Shown here piece after piece: positions 31,301-38,865 of a stretch of DNA of 41,649 nt. The stretch lies in NCBI GenBank assembly GCA_031292095.1, contig JARLHU010000122.1, positions 1 through 41,649 of the forward strand, given 5' to 3'. A program made the translations under genes and the position numbers. This stretch comes from Desulfosporosinus sp. (GTDB lineage Bacteria; Bacillota; Desulfitobacteriia; Desulfitobacteriales; Desulfitobacteriaceae). The notes under the pieces were generated by a model that saw nothing but the letters and a program-made list of their open reading frames with translations, was not told the origin of the DNA and searched no databases. Numbering within the stretch: the first letter of the stretch is position 1; each line of letters opens with the position of its first letter.

Positions 31301-33529
31301 TTAGGGATTGATTTCGTATAAGGTTGAAGCTCCGTTCATACCCATGCCTCCGCTGGAATTACCCGTGCTCGATTGCCACTCAGTCTGCGGGACTACCTTC
31401 CCATTCTTAACAATCCAGGCCTGAACGTCTGAGCTTCCTCCTCCGGGTCCGCCCGAGGAACTCAAGAAATATTTAACTTCTTTGTTGGCAACCATTTGTT
31501 TCAATTTATCTACGGTCAGGATCGGGTCGGAGCCGGAAAACCCACCCATCGCCATCACCGCTTTCCCCGTTTTAATAATGTAGGCTTCGGCTGTGCCTGC
31601 ATTGGTTGTGGCAAACAGGTATTTTTCGCCGGTATTATTGGCTGTTAAATAAGCCAACAAGTTTGTGTCGACACTGTCTCTTGACTGTCCTCCCGCCTGA
31701 GACTGTGTGCGATCTTGCGTTCGTTCTTGTGTTATGTCCTCCTGTGTCGTGTCTTGTGTTACGTCTTGCTTCTGGCCCTGTGTCTGCCCTGGCATTTGGC
31801 CAGTCATCTGTCCTTGACCTCCGCCTGGCATACCCATTCCGCTTCCTGACGATGTTGGCCCCGCTGCCGGCAACATGCTGTTTCCTCCATAGATGATGGG
31901 AGTCGCAGACCAAAAGAGGGGAGCGACCAGCAGTACGAACAAGCCTCCTACTGCGGCAGTTCTATTAATTTTACTTCGAAACGATAACTTCTGGTGGGCA
32001 CTATCGTTAGGAAAAATCACTGTAGGACTGGCTGAACCGCTATGCGAGGATCGAGTGACGATATTGATGCCCAGCATGAGTGAAGCCACCGTACCCAAAA
32101 CCCCAACAATAATTGGCAAACCAAGTCCGATCTGACCCTTATAAGGAAGCAGAATATAGAGTTCAAAGGCTGTCGTGCTCAAAAGCCCGACTGGCAGCAA
32201 CCACCGTTTCCAGCCTTTGTGGTTGCGGTTAAAGTTATAGAGTTCTACCCAGCCTGCGCCAGTCAGAACTGCAATAGGGGGTGCCAACATAATGAGATAA
32301 TACTGATGGAAAAACCCAGCTACACTAAAGAACCCCATGACTGGTAACAACCAAGCGAGCCAAAACAGACTTTCCTTTTGCTTATCTGTTAGCGACTGTT
32401 TTCTACGCATCCCCATCAGCAAGCCGACAGCCCCTAATAAGGCAAACGGAAGTAACCAACTGATTTGTCCTGATAACTGAGATTGGAACAATCGAAGTGG
32501 TCCGGCTGTTCCGGTGTTGAACATGCCACCGCCACCGTCTCCTTGATTCCCTCCAGGATTTTTGCCATCACCAGCCGGCCTCTGCCCTGGAGCACCATTC
32601 TGACCAGGTTCAAAGCCCTGCGGCATTTGCCCAACTCCATCGGCCGTCTGCCCTCCGACCGCTAGCGTTTGATCGGACGTTTGCTGCGAAGTAGGCATCT
32701 TTCCATCGGCTCCTGCTTTGTTGCCTCCTCCAGGCCCTCCTTGACCTGTCAAGCGAGCAATCCCGTTATAACCGAAGGCTAGCTCTAAAACCGAATTTGT
32801 TTGACTACTTCCGATGTACGGCCGATTTGCCGCAGGAATGCTGTCCACGATGAGGGGCCAGGATAACGAAACAATCAGTAAGGTTGCCATTGAGGCGGCA
32901 AGTATGCCAAATTTCTTTTTCCATTTAACTTTGAAAGCCAGTAAATAAAACAGATAGAAAGCCGGAAGCACCATATACGCTTGAAGCATTTTGATATTGA
33001 AACCTACCCCGATCACCCCAAAAGCGGCGATGGACCAAATCCATTTTTGGGTTTTAACAGCCTTAAATAACATCCACGTTGCAGCTAACAGTGTAAAAAC
33101 CAATAAACTATCGACGTTATTTGTGCGGCTTACGGCTGCGGCGATGGGTGTACAGGCGGCCACTAAGGCCGCGAACCTGGCCGCTGTTTTACCGAAGGAC
33201 GGTTTAACTAGTGCGTAAATCAGTAATACCGACCCGACTCCGGCTAGAGCCTGGGGTAAAATGACACTCCAACCGTGTACACCGAACACATAAGCGAATA
33301 TCGTCTGGATCCAGAACGCTACGGGAGGCTTATCCACCGTCACGAATCCCCCGGGATCAAACGAAGCGAAGAAGAAATTGTGAAAACTTTGCAACATACT
33401 TGTGACTGCTGATGTGTAATAGGCATTGGCATATTGATCCTTCCAGATACCATAGATATTTAAGAAAGCGGCAAGCAAGGTAATCCCAATCAAGAACGGG
33501 TCAATCCGTTTCGCTTTAAACAATTTCAT
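31301..33529 (-). CDS. ArnT/GT39-like membrane glycosyltransferase (YkcB-like)
   Basis: The 742-residue protein has about 12-13 helices. The N-terminal Y-Y-T-S-A-V-T-S-M-L and D-P-G-G-F-V-T-V-D-K-P-P-V-A-F-W motifs are those of the ArnT/PMT family (GT39), with acidic residues in the first external loop. Two extracytoplasmic insertions are Gly/Gln/Met-rich (about residues 265-345 and 550-620). A C-terminal soluble domain contains F-A-T-T-N-A-G-T-A-E-A-Y and M-G-G-F-S-G-S-D. The layout is like YkcB, the partner of YkcC in Bacillus. It should move a sugar from a lipid carrier to a surface acceptor. It is the first gene of the operon and has the phased TTCAG promoter. Confidence 0.9.
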   Translation of the reverse strand: MKLFKAKRIDPFLIGITLLAAFLNIYGIWKDQYANAYYTSAVTSMLQSFHNFFFASFDPGGFVTVDKPPVAFWIQTIFAYVFGVHGWSVILPQALAGVGSVLLIYALVKPSFGKTAARFAALVAACTPIAAAVSRTNNVDSLLVFTLLAATWMLFKAVKTQKWIWSIAAFGVIGVGFNIKMLQAYMVLPAFYLFYLLAFKVKWKKKFGILAASMATLLIVSLSWPLIVDSIPAANRPYIGSSQTNSVLELAFGYNGIARLTGQGGPGGGNKAGADGKMPTSQQTSDQTLAVGGQTADGVGQMPQGFEPGQNGAPGQRPAGDGKNPGGNQGDGGGGMFNTGTAGPLRLFQSQLSGQISWLLPFALLGAVGLLMGMRRKQSLTDKQKESLFWLAWLLPVMGFFSVAGFFHQYYLIMLAPPIAVLTGAGWVELYNFNRNHKGWKRWLLPVGLLSTTAFELYILLPYKGQIGLGLPIIVGVLGTVASLMLGINIVTRSSHSGSASPTVIFPNDSAHQKLSFRSKINRTAAVGGLFVLLVAPLFWSATPIIYGGNSMLPAAGPTSSGSGMGMPGGGQGQMTGQMPGQTQGQKQDVTQDTTQEDITQERTQDRTQSQAGGQSRDSVDTNLLAYLTANNTGEKYLFATTNAGTAEAYIIKTGKAVMAMGGFSGSDPILTVDKLKQMVANKEVKYFLSSSGGPGGGSSDVQAWIVKNGKVVPQTEWQSSTGNSSGGMGMNGASTLYEINP

Positions 33530-33601
33530 AGCTATATAAACTCCTTTTACAAATAATTTTTGTCGGTCTTTACTTCGCTTTAGCTTTTGTAGGTTTCCAT
33601 T

Positions 33602-33655
33602 ACTATAACCTTCGTACCTGAATCACACCTAAATGCCACCTGAAAGTCTGCTGAA
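33602..33655 (-). promoter_or_regulatory. Promoter with four 11-bp-phased TTCAG boxes (glycosylation operon)
   Basis: Read on the minus strand, boxes TTCAG, TTCAG, TTTAG and TTCAG start at 33655, 33644, 33633 and 33622, exactly 11 bases apart. TATAGT starts at 33607, 15 bases after the start of the last box, the same distance as in the promoter at 25795-25848. There is no clear -35 hexamer. This leads to the GT39 gene at 33529 with a leader of about 70 nt. Confidence 0.75.
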
Positions 33656-33683
33656 AATTTAATTTTTATGGGTAAAATAAAAC

Positions 33684-33716
33684 AACTCTATTCGCCGAAA
33701 ATCGGCGAATAGAGTT
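33684..33716 (-). terminator. Terminator of the CYTH-CHAD/SixA unit
   Basis: The perfect 15-bp stem AACTCTATTCGCCGA with its complement has a 3-nt loop. It is followed on the minus strand by GTTTTATTTTAC. Confidence 0.85.
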
Positions 33717-33743
33717 TGATACGAAGTGGGGCATGCATGTGTG

Positions 33744-33843
33744 TGCAACTGGGGACGGTTCTTGGTTGCAGATGCAACTGGATGCAACTGGATGCAACTG
33801 GGGACGGTTCTTTGTTGCATGCTTAAATTGCATGAATACTTTC
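33744..33843. repeat. Two REP-like hairpins with tandem 10-bp units
   Basis: Two hairpins with arms TGCAACTG / TTGCA around GGGACGGTTCT lie at 33744-33770 and 33793-33819. Between and overlapping them the 10-mer GATGCAACTG occurs three times in a row (33771-33800). The conserved tail TTGCATGAATACTTTCA (33827-33843) follows, as in the copies at 36049, 37310 and 38660. A plus-strand frame across this region is not a real gene. Confidence 0.8.
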
Positions 33844-33881
33844 ACCTGCCCCAATATAACCTGTAGAAAGAAGGAGAGAGA

Positions 33882-33911
33882 GCGCGCGTGCGCACGTGTG
33901 TATGTATATAC
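33882..33911. other. 30-base alternating purine-pyrimidine tract
   Basis: From GCGCGCGTGCGC through CACGTGTGTATGTATATAC every step alternates purine and pyrimidine, without a break, after a GA-rich run (33868-33881). Such tracts can adopt Z-DNA. The intergenic region 33530-33963 otherwise holds the promoter, terminator and repeats listed here. Confidence 0.7.
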
Positions 33912-33963
33912 CGATTGAACTCGAAATCTGCCAGGGAGCTGTGCCTTCCGCTCCTATCAGATT

Positions 33964-35493
33964 CTATCCGTTTATCCTGCCATCCAACCACCACTTCACT
34001 GTGCTTCGGAACTCTTCGCTTTGAATGCCAAACCGTTGCATGGCATCATAACCGCGTCTGGCTTGCCAACCCACCAGGTAAGCGATCTCTCTGACTAGTT
34101 CCAAATCCTGTTTCCCTCGCTTCAGCTTGTGAAGCAAACTAAGGCCTTGGTCCGTATCATGAATGTCTCCTAAGCAGTCCTGAAACTGTTGTAGTTTGGC
34201 AGTCAGACGCACCGTTTTCCTGTCATTGTCGTGCTGCGCATGCCGCTCCAGTATATAGCGAGCCTTCTTTCCTCGAATCCGCAACCTATGCAGCGCCGAA
34301 GCATCCGTGCGATCCACTTGCTTCGCCTTTTGGCGCACATCCTTCAACCACTGTTCTAGGCGCTTACTGGAATATTTTTGCCAGTCGCTCTCTCTCTCGT
34401 CGGCCGTCTCTGTAGCGCTGGACCAAGCCCAGAAGGCCAGCAGGTCAGCCGTCAGTTTACCTTTAGCCATGACTTTATCCAAGGTACCGGCCAGCTTATC
34501 CCTTCGGGTCTTTAAATAAGCAGTCAAGAGACTGTTGCTATTGTCTACCCCACAGTGTTCCGCAGCAATGGCCCACTCTTCCTGAAGCACGTCCAGCTCT
34601 CGTATCCCCGCCATGCGGCTGTTCCAACTCCGGAGCACATCTTTCCAGTGTTGTCCTTCTTCGTCAGGATAAAGTGGCGCGGCAAAGGAAAGTCGTGACC
34701 TCAATTTCCGTATGGCCACACGCAGATCGTGGATCCCTTCCACGGCATCTTGTTTCGCAAAATAGGTTGTTTGGGCGGTCAATACCGTTCCTATCGCTTC
34801 GGCCAAAAAAGTTCCTACCGTTGACGGCCATGGAGCCGTCGATTTTGCTTTGCTTACAACTGGCAGCCCGGCCAAACACAGGCCACGGTAATATTTGCTT
34901 TTCTCTTCTGGCAACAGAGGGAACCGACGCGACAATTCTGCCCCAAAGGCCAGCAAATCTTGTGCCGTTCCTTCTTTCAGTTCAATTTCCACTTCGTAGA
35001 TATCTTCATTCTTATCCTCGGCGCTTATGACCCCTTTATCCATCACTAATTCCAAGAGCCCTGGGCTATTTTGAAGATGCACGAGCACACTCCAACGAGT
35101 GAAGACCGTCTTAAACAACGGCTCCAGACCTGGTTGTCCCTTTAGGCTTTTCACCAACTTATCAGTGCCTTCCATTTGGCGAAACACTTCTTGGTCAAGC
35201 TCCGGTCCTAGTATGGGTACATTCCACTCCCGCCGCTGGTGCAGACCACCCTCGGATTGGCCCGCCCCTTTAAGAGTAGCCATCCAGCTACCTCCCTCCT
35301 GACGAACGCGAAACGCATAACCTGTCTTCCACAAGGTCCGTGACGGTGTATCATAGTAAGTTGCCTCCATGGTCTCCACCTTTGCCGACTCTGCTACTAT
35401 CAAGCCCTTCAACCAGGCTGACTTAGGCAAGGTTTCCCACATAGCCTTATCCATGATCTGCAGTTTTAGCTCTATTTCCGTCTTCCTGCCCAT
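33964..35493 (-). CDS. CYTH-CHAD domain protein
   Basis: The 509-residue protein begins with a CYTH (triphosphate tunnel) domain: E-I-E-L-K at residues 6-10 is the E-x-E-x-K signature, with further basic and acidic strands to about residue 200. A helical CHAD domain follows (about 220-500) with conserved His and Arg/Lys residues (H-D-L-R-V-A-I-R-K-L-R; L-H-R-L-R-I-R-G-K-K-A-R-Y). CHAD domains bind polyphosphate; CYTH domains hydrolyse triphosphates. ATG 35493 follows GGGGGAG; the longer frame has no such site. It lies 25 bases after the SixA gene, a pairing that suggests phosphate or polyphosphate metabolism. Confidence 0.93.
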   Translation of the reverse strand: MGRKTEIELKLQIMDKAMWETLPKSAWLKGLIVAESAKVETMEATYYDTPSRTLWKTGYAFRVRQEGGSWMATLKGAGQSEGGLHQRREWNVPILGPELDQEVFRQMEGTDKLVKSLKGQPGLEPLFKTVFTRWSVLVHLQNSPGLLELVMDKGVISAEDKNEDIYEVEIELKEGTAQDLLAFGAELSRRFPLLPEEKSKYYRGLCLAGLPVVSKAKSTAPWPSTVGTFLAEAIGTVLTAQTTYFAKQDAVEGIHDLRVAIRKLRSRLSFAAPLYPDEEGQHWKDVLRSWNSRMAGIRELDVLQEEWAIAAEHCGVDNSNSLLTAYLKTRRDKLAGTLDKVMAKGKLTADLLAFWAWSSATETADERESDWQKYSSKRLEQWLKDVRQKAKQVDRTDASALHRLRIRGKKARYILERHAQHDNDRKTVRLTAKLQQFQDCLGDIHDTDQGLSLLHKLKRGKQDLELVREIAYLVGWQARRGYDAMQRFGIQSEEFRSTVKWWLDGRING

Positions 35494-35518
35494 AATGCAG
35501 ACTCCCCCTCCCCTGTTG

Positions 35519-36010
35519 TCAGCAATTTGCCTCAGCAATATTGGCCAGTACTTCGCTGTCAACGAACCAACGCAACTCCCCTGCTGGTGGTTCCAGAGTG
35601 GTCACCTTCACCGCCGCCACCGAGGCGGTTTTGAAGGGCACCACAGCCTCGGTCATACGGGTTACCCACATTCCCAGGTAGGGCTCATGACCGACGCAGA
35701 TAATGGTGTCATTGTTCGACTGATTCTTAACGTCATGCAACAATTTATCCAAGTCCCCTGAGGCAAGAGCCGGATGGATCGTCACTTTCTTCACCTTCAG
35801 AACTACGGCCAGAAGCTCGGCTGTTTCTTTCGCCCTCACTAAGGGACTAGACCAAATTTGAACATTCCGAGCCGTGACAAAGCCGCTGGCCAATGCCCGT
35901 GCCACCTCCCTCACCCGGTTACTACCTTTCACCGTCAGTCGCCGCTCCTCATCCGGCAAACTCACTTCTCGGTCTTGGGCTTTCCCGTGGCGCATGAAGA
36001 TAAATTCCAT
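35519..36010 (-). CDS. sixA: SixA-type phosphohistidine phosphatase
   Basis: The 163-residue histidine phosphatase has M-R-H-G-K-A at residues 6-11 (catalytic His8), a G-S-N-R-V-R-E-V-A segment, S-S-P-L-V-R-A-K-E-T and the second His in V-G-H-E-P-Y-L-G. It matches SixA, which removes phosphate from phosphohistidine in E. coli ArcB/PTS Npr. GGAGGGATG precedes the ATG. Coupled to the CYTH-CHAD gene, it may act on other phospho-substrates. Confidence 0.92.
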   Translation of the reverse strand: MEFIFMRHGKAQDREVSLPDEERRLTVKGSNRVREVARALASGFVTARNVQIWSSPLVRAKETAELLAVVLKVKKVTIHPALASGDLDKLLHDVKNQSNNDTIICVGHEPYLGMWVTRMTEAVVPFKTASVAAVKVTTLEPPAGELRWFVDSEVLANIAEANC

Positions 36011-36048
36011 TTTTCATCCCTCCTCAGTTATTCTGAATGCAATTGAAA

Positions 36049-36087
36049 TGCAAGTGGGGACGGTTCTAACTTGCATGAATACTTTCA
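36049..36087. repeat. REP-like hairpin (TGCAAGT arms) plus tail
   Basis: TGCAAGT and ACTTGCA enclose GGGGACGGTTCTA; the tail TGAATACTTTCA follows. It lies 40 bases upstream of the sixA start. Confidence 0.78.
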
Positions 36088-36159
36088 TGGTCATTTTTCT
36101 CTACTTCGCCCATGGAGATGTTCTTGTTAACCGTTTTCACCAGTGCAGTTGTTATCTAA

Positions 36160-36295
36160 TTAAATAGCTATGTCGCTCGTATTCTTGCCAGATCATGAAC
36201 TTGAAACTATTCAGGCAGTCTTCCCAGTTGTCATTCTTTAAAGCTTAGGTAAATGACCGGATACTGACCCTGCTTAGCCATGCAAGTCATATTTC
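36160..36295 (-). pseudogene. Remnant of an AAA-ATPase-like gene
   Basis: This stretch matches, with substitutions and small deletions, the segment 37497-37640 of the truncated AAA-ATPase-like gene (shared words: GTATTCTTGCCA, ATCATGAACTT, TTCCCAGTTGTCATT, AAATGACCGGATACTG). No open frame remains. The rest of 36011-36434 shows the REP copy and AT-rich sequence without a gene. Confidence 0.7.
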
Positions 36296-36434
36296 CTACA
36301 TCACCACGAAGACAGTACCGTAACGTTCTTAGATTTATATTAATATGATTTCCTTAAATTCACAAGCAATCTTGATTAAGAAAGCAATTCATTACTTGAT
36401 TCGAATATTAAACTCGCCAGTGATCCGGCGATAA

Positions 36435-36761
36435 CTACGAAAAGATCCCAAAAGGTGGGAACCACAAAGTAAAATCAAAAGTATTAAACATAAAAAACCA
36501 CAAAATTAAACCTATAATTACAACAATTACTGAATGGTACAGTTTTTTAATGAGTTTTAGAGTGTGGCCAATTGCGAGTGCCCACAGCACAAAGGTTACA
36601 CTTAATGTATAACCTCGAAAGTCCCAAATGCTTATACAACTAAAGATGTACACGCAAAGTCCAGCAACCCAATACCACTTCCAATTACTCAAGCTAGCAA
36701 GCATTATTGATATTAAGCTTAGACCGAAAAATAGCATAAAAATAAACTCAATCATTTTCAT
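36435..36761 (-). CDS. Small membrane protein, unknown
   Basis: The 108-residue protein has four predicted helices, many aromatic residues (Trp, Phe) and the end W-F-P-P-F-G-I-F. AAGGGGAT lies before ATG 36761. I do not recognise the family. It lies 46 bases after another small membrane protein gene of the same strand and similar size; both may form a two-gene unit in this AT-rich accessory segment. Confidence 0.6.
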   Translation of the reverse strand: MKMIEFIFMLFFGLSLISIMLASLSNWKWYWVAGLCVYIFSCISIWDFRGYTLSVTFVLWALAIGHTLKLIKKLYHSVIVVIIGLILWFFMFNTFDFTLWFPPFGIFS

Positions 36762-36807
36762 ATCCCCTTTAAGAATCTCGAGTTCCAGTTATAACGCTTG
36801 ATAAGAA

Positions 36808-37128
36808 TTATGTGCCATAAATGAGTGGTATCAATAAAGAGGATAAGAAAAAAATACCGTACGGTAAGACAACCAAAAAATAACCCAATTTTTTATTAAT
36901 CCGTAGAGATACGAAGGCAAAAATGTGTGACAAGGGCAAAAAATAGCCCAATATGTGAATAAATAAGAGGGGTGAGCCTGTAAGATACCAAGCAAAGCCA
37001 GTGCTCAGTATGGAACCGATAACTAAAAAATATGGTCGTTTAAAATATATTCCAAGCAAAGAAATAGTTAATGAAAAAGGAAGTGAAGACCCTATAAATA
37101 TTTGTGCTAATATAACCAGCATTATCAT
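36808..37128 (-). CDS. Small membrane protein, unknown
   Basis: The 106-residue protein has about four helices and very low charge, with R-I-N-K-K-L as the only basic cluster. GAGAGGAT precedes the start (M-I-M-L). I do not recognise the family. Base composition is AT-rich like its neighbour at 36435 and unlike the respiratory operon, which fits an accessory insertion. Upstream (37129-37345) holds a strong hairpin and a REP copy. Confidence 0.6.
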   Translation of the reverse strand: MIMLVILAQIFIGSSLPFSLTISLLGIYFKRPYFLVIGSILSTGFAWYLTGSPLLFIHILGYFLPLSHIFAFVSLRINKKLGYFLVVLPYGIFFLSSLLIPLIYGT

Positions 37129-37252
37129 CCTCTCTTGTCACTGAAATGCAGAAGTATGCTAATTGTGAGAAACAATAATTCGTATATTTGAATCTAAACC
37201 AAATTTGATAAGCAATGATCAATACTATGCGATTTTACGTTTTTCACTCCAA

Positions 37253-37291
37253 AATTGGACCCATTAATATCATGTATTAATGGGTCCAATT
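37253..37291. terminator. Hairpin AATTGGACCCATTAATA, copy 1
   Basis: A perfect 17-bp stem with loop TCATG. It is repeated at 38616-38652. It could terminate either strand, though T-runs are short. Confidence 0.6.
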
Positions 37292-37309
37292 GTTGTGCTC
37301 ATTACTACA

Positions 37310-37347
37310 TGCAAGTGGAGACGGTTCTCACTTGCATGAATACTTTC
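37310..37347. repeat. REP-like hairpin (TGCAAGTG arms) plus tail
   Basis: TGCAAGTG and CACTTGCA enclose GAGACGGTTCT (one base changed from GGGACGGTTCT); TGAATACTTTCA follows and supplies the end of the truncated frame at 37346. Confidence 0.8.
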
Positions 37348-37850
37348 AGATATGTTTATAAACTGCTTTATTAGCCACGTGCCAACGAATAGAGCAGTTG
37401 AAAGTCTTACTTAGAGCCATTTGATAATCTATCAGACTAGCACTTCGATTAGATATCGCCTTATAATAAGCCCTATTTTCTTCGTTTAGGAGGTCGTTAT
37501 CTGATAAATAGCTATGCCGTTCGTATTCTTGCCAAATCATGAACTTAAGACTATTCAAGCAATCTTCCCAGTTGTCATTTTTTAATTCTTTAAAGCTTAG
37601 ATAAATGACCGGATACTGGCCCTGCCTGGCCATGCAATCAAGATCCTGACTGATCGCCAGATCTTCAAAGAGCGCTCTGTTATCCTGCGCTGATTTTTCG
37701 AAAAAATAGCGGAGCATAGACATATTTAGGGTTTTCCCAAAACGCCGTGGACGGGGTAAGAGAATTATCTCCGAGCCATCCTCAATAATATCTTTTATAA
37801 AGTTTCATCCATTCCTCAAAATAATCTTTTCTATATTTAATCGTCAATGA
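37346..37850 (-). pseudogene. Truncated AAA-ATPase-like (PF09820-type) gene
   Basis: The open part (37346-37723) encodes M-S-M-L-R-Y-F-F-E-K-S and Y-L-S-F-K-E-L-K. Upstream, in the same direction, the P-loop region is still readable from about 37801: F-I-K-D-I-I-E-D-G-S-E-I-I-L-L then P-R-P-R-R-F-G-K-T-L-N. Before that the frame is broken (another frame reads Y-R-K-D-Y-F-E-E-W). The C-terminus ends at the REP hairpin, without the ATPase Walker B region or the PD-(D/E)XK nuclease domain of full-size members (about 500-580 residues). It is a decayed fragment. Confidence 0.78.
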
Positions 37851-37875
37851 ACGGTCTGGGATCGGTAACTAGTTA

Positions 37876-37911
37876 AATTATTAGGTTCGTTCTAATAATT
37901 CATGGTATAAT
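37876..37911 (+). promoter_or_regulatory. Promoter and operator of the toxin-antitoxin pair
   Basis: AATTATTAG (37876-37884) and CTAATAATT (37892-37900) form a perfect inverted repeat with a 7-base spacer, directly before an extended -10, TGGTATAAT (-10 hexamer 37906-37911). The repeat covers the -35 area, as expected of an autorepressing antitoxin. Confidence 0.65.
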
Positions 37912-37942
37912 TAGATAAATCCTTTGTTTTGGAGTGATTTTT

Positions 37943-38185
37943 ATGAAGGCAATTAAAATTCAAAATAATGATGTTCTAGATGCAGTTAATTCAGGTTCAC
38001 CATATATCGAAATTGGTAACCGGAAGTTTTTATTATTCGAAGTTGAACAATATCCTGATACTAATGTTTATGAGGTGACTGATACCGAAGAAGAACAATT
38101 GTTATTAGAAGCTTTAGAAGGAGATAACCCAATCCTTTCTGATTTAGAAATAGACAAACTTTTGGGTTTTGCTCGAGAAGCATGA
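37943..38185 (+). CDS. Antitoxin-like small protein
   Basis: The 80-residue acidic protein begins K-A-I-K-I-Q-N-N-D-V-L and has a Glu/Asp-rich C-terminal half (D-T-E-E-E-Q-L-L-L-E-A-L). It has no obvious helix-turn-helix. GGAGTGATTTTT precedes ATG 37943. Its stop overlaps the start of the downstream gene as ATGA, and that gene has the features of a ParE/RelE toxin. An inverted repeat overlaps its promoter. The role as antitoxin is inferred from context and charge. Confidence 0.75.
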   Translation: MKAIKIQNNDVLDAVNSGSPYIEIGNRKFLLFEVEQYPDTNVYEVTDTEEEQLLLEALEGDNPILSDLEIDKLLGFAREA

Positions 38186-38488
38186 GAATACATTGGAGAA
38201 GATCGGCAGTTGATTCACTTATATCTCTTGATAAATGGAGAAGAGAAATAGAGCTTAAACCTATAGCATCATTCTTGAGGGAGCACATCAATAGTTATCT
38301 GCAAGGACAGGACTTTTCCGTATATATCCCAGGAAATGCTGTTGTTCTTAAAGGTTACCCCCGTTAATTTAAGAATGCTGCTCATATCTGTTGGAAAATC
38401 TGATCCATATAAGGTTTTTTATCGTATTACAAAAGATGAAATTGAGATATTCTTGCTTCGTCATCCTCGGCAGAATCAAATGTTTTAA
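38182..38488 (+). pseudogene. ParE/RelE-type toxin, frameshifted
   Basis: From ATG 38182 the frame reads I-H-W-R-R-S-A-V-D-S-L to a stop after K-G-Y-P-R at 38367. Shifted by one base at CTTAAAGGTTACCCC (about 38347-38361), the next frame continues V-N-L-R-M-L-L-I-S-V-G, then Y-K-V-F-Y-R-I-T-K-D-E and F-L-L-R-H-P-R-Q, to TAA at 38488. The last segments are the typical ParE C-terminus (Y-R-V then H-x-R-Q). The total length is 3n+1, so one extra base explains it. The intact protein would be 101 residues. Loss of toxin activity by frameshift is likely, unless a sequence error. Confidence 0.75.
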
Positions 38489-38592
38489 CTCAAATATGGA
38501 ACCCCCTTGCGTTGTTGGAGATAGTGCTACTATCGTACTGAAAACTTGTTAATCATGATGTTAGAAGTGCTAAACTATGTGATTTACCCTGC

Positions 38593-38865
38593 AATTTTAC
38601 GTTTTCCGCTCCACGATTGGACCCATTAATATCATGTATTAATGGGTCCAATTGTTGCATGCAAGTGGGGACGGTTCTCACTTGCATGAATACTTTCAGA
38701 TACGTTAAAAACTGCTTTATTCGCCATGTGCCAACGAATAAAGCAGTTGAAAGTCTTACTTAGGGCCATCTGATAATCTATCAGACTAGCACTTCGATTG
38801 GATATCGCCTTATAATAAGCCCTATTATCTTCGTTCATTAAGTCGTTATCTAATCAACAACCACT
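38593..38865. repeat. Direct repeat, copy 2 (REP plus AAA-ATPase remnant)
   Basis: This is the partner of 37225-37500: hairpin at 38616-38652, REP hairpin 38660-38686 with tail to 38698 (arms TGCAAGTG / CACTTGCA, core GGGGACGGTTCT), then a fragment of the AAA-ATPase-like gene (frame 38632-38838 is a shadow of this). It ends near 38850, where copy 1 continues into coding sequence and this one does not. Confidence 0.8.

Larger units (their letters stand above)
37225..37500. repeat. Direct repeat, copy 1 (about 275 bp; partner 38593-38865)
   Basis: The block contains, in order, the TTTTACG word, the GGACCCATTAATA hairpin, a REP hairpin and the 3' part of the AAA-ATPase-like remnant. The copy at 38593-38865 has the same order and about nine tenths identity by eye, with an eight-base gap before the REP. 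Confidence 0.8.

Noticed and set aside
31606..32135. Frames opposite and within the Gly/Gln-rich parts of the GT39 gene
   Set aside because: Open by low-complexity composition; no ribosome binding sites.
33771..33819. Tandem GATGCAACTG units as a CRISPR or origin iteron
   Set aside because: Only three contiguous 10-mers without spacers, explained by duplication of a REP arm.
33733..33918. Plus-strand 61-codon frame
   Set aside because: It runs through the REP hairpins and the alternating tract and has no gene-like features.
33744..38698. GGGACGGTTCT repeats as a CRISPR array
   Set aside because: Copies are irregularly spaced by hundreds to thousands of bases and have variable arms; no cas genes.
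38632..38838. 68-codon minus-strand frame
   Set aside because: It is the repeated AAA-ATPase remnant plus REP read together, without a start or a conserved domain.
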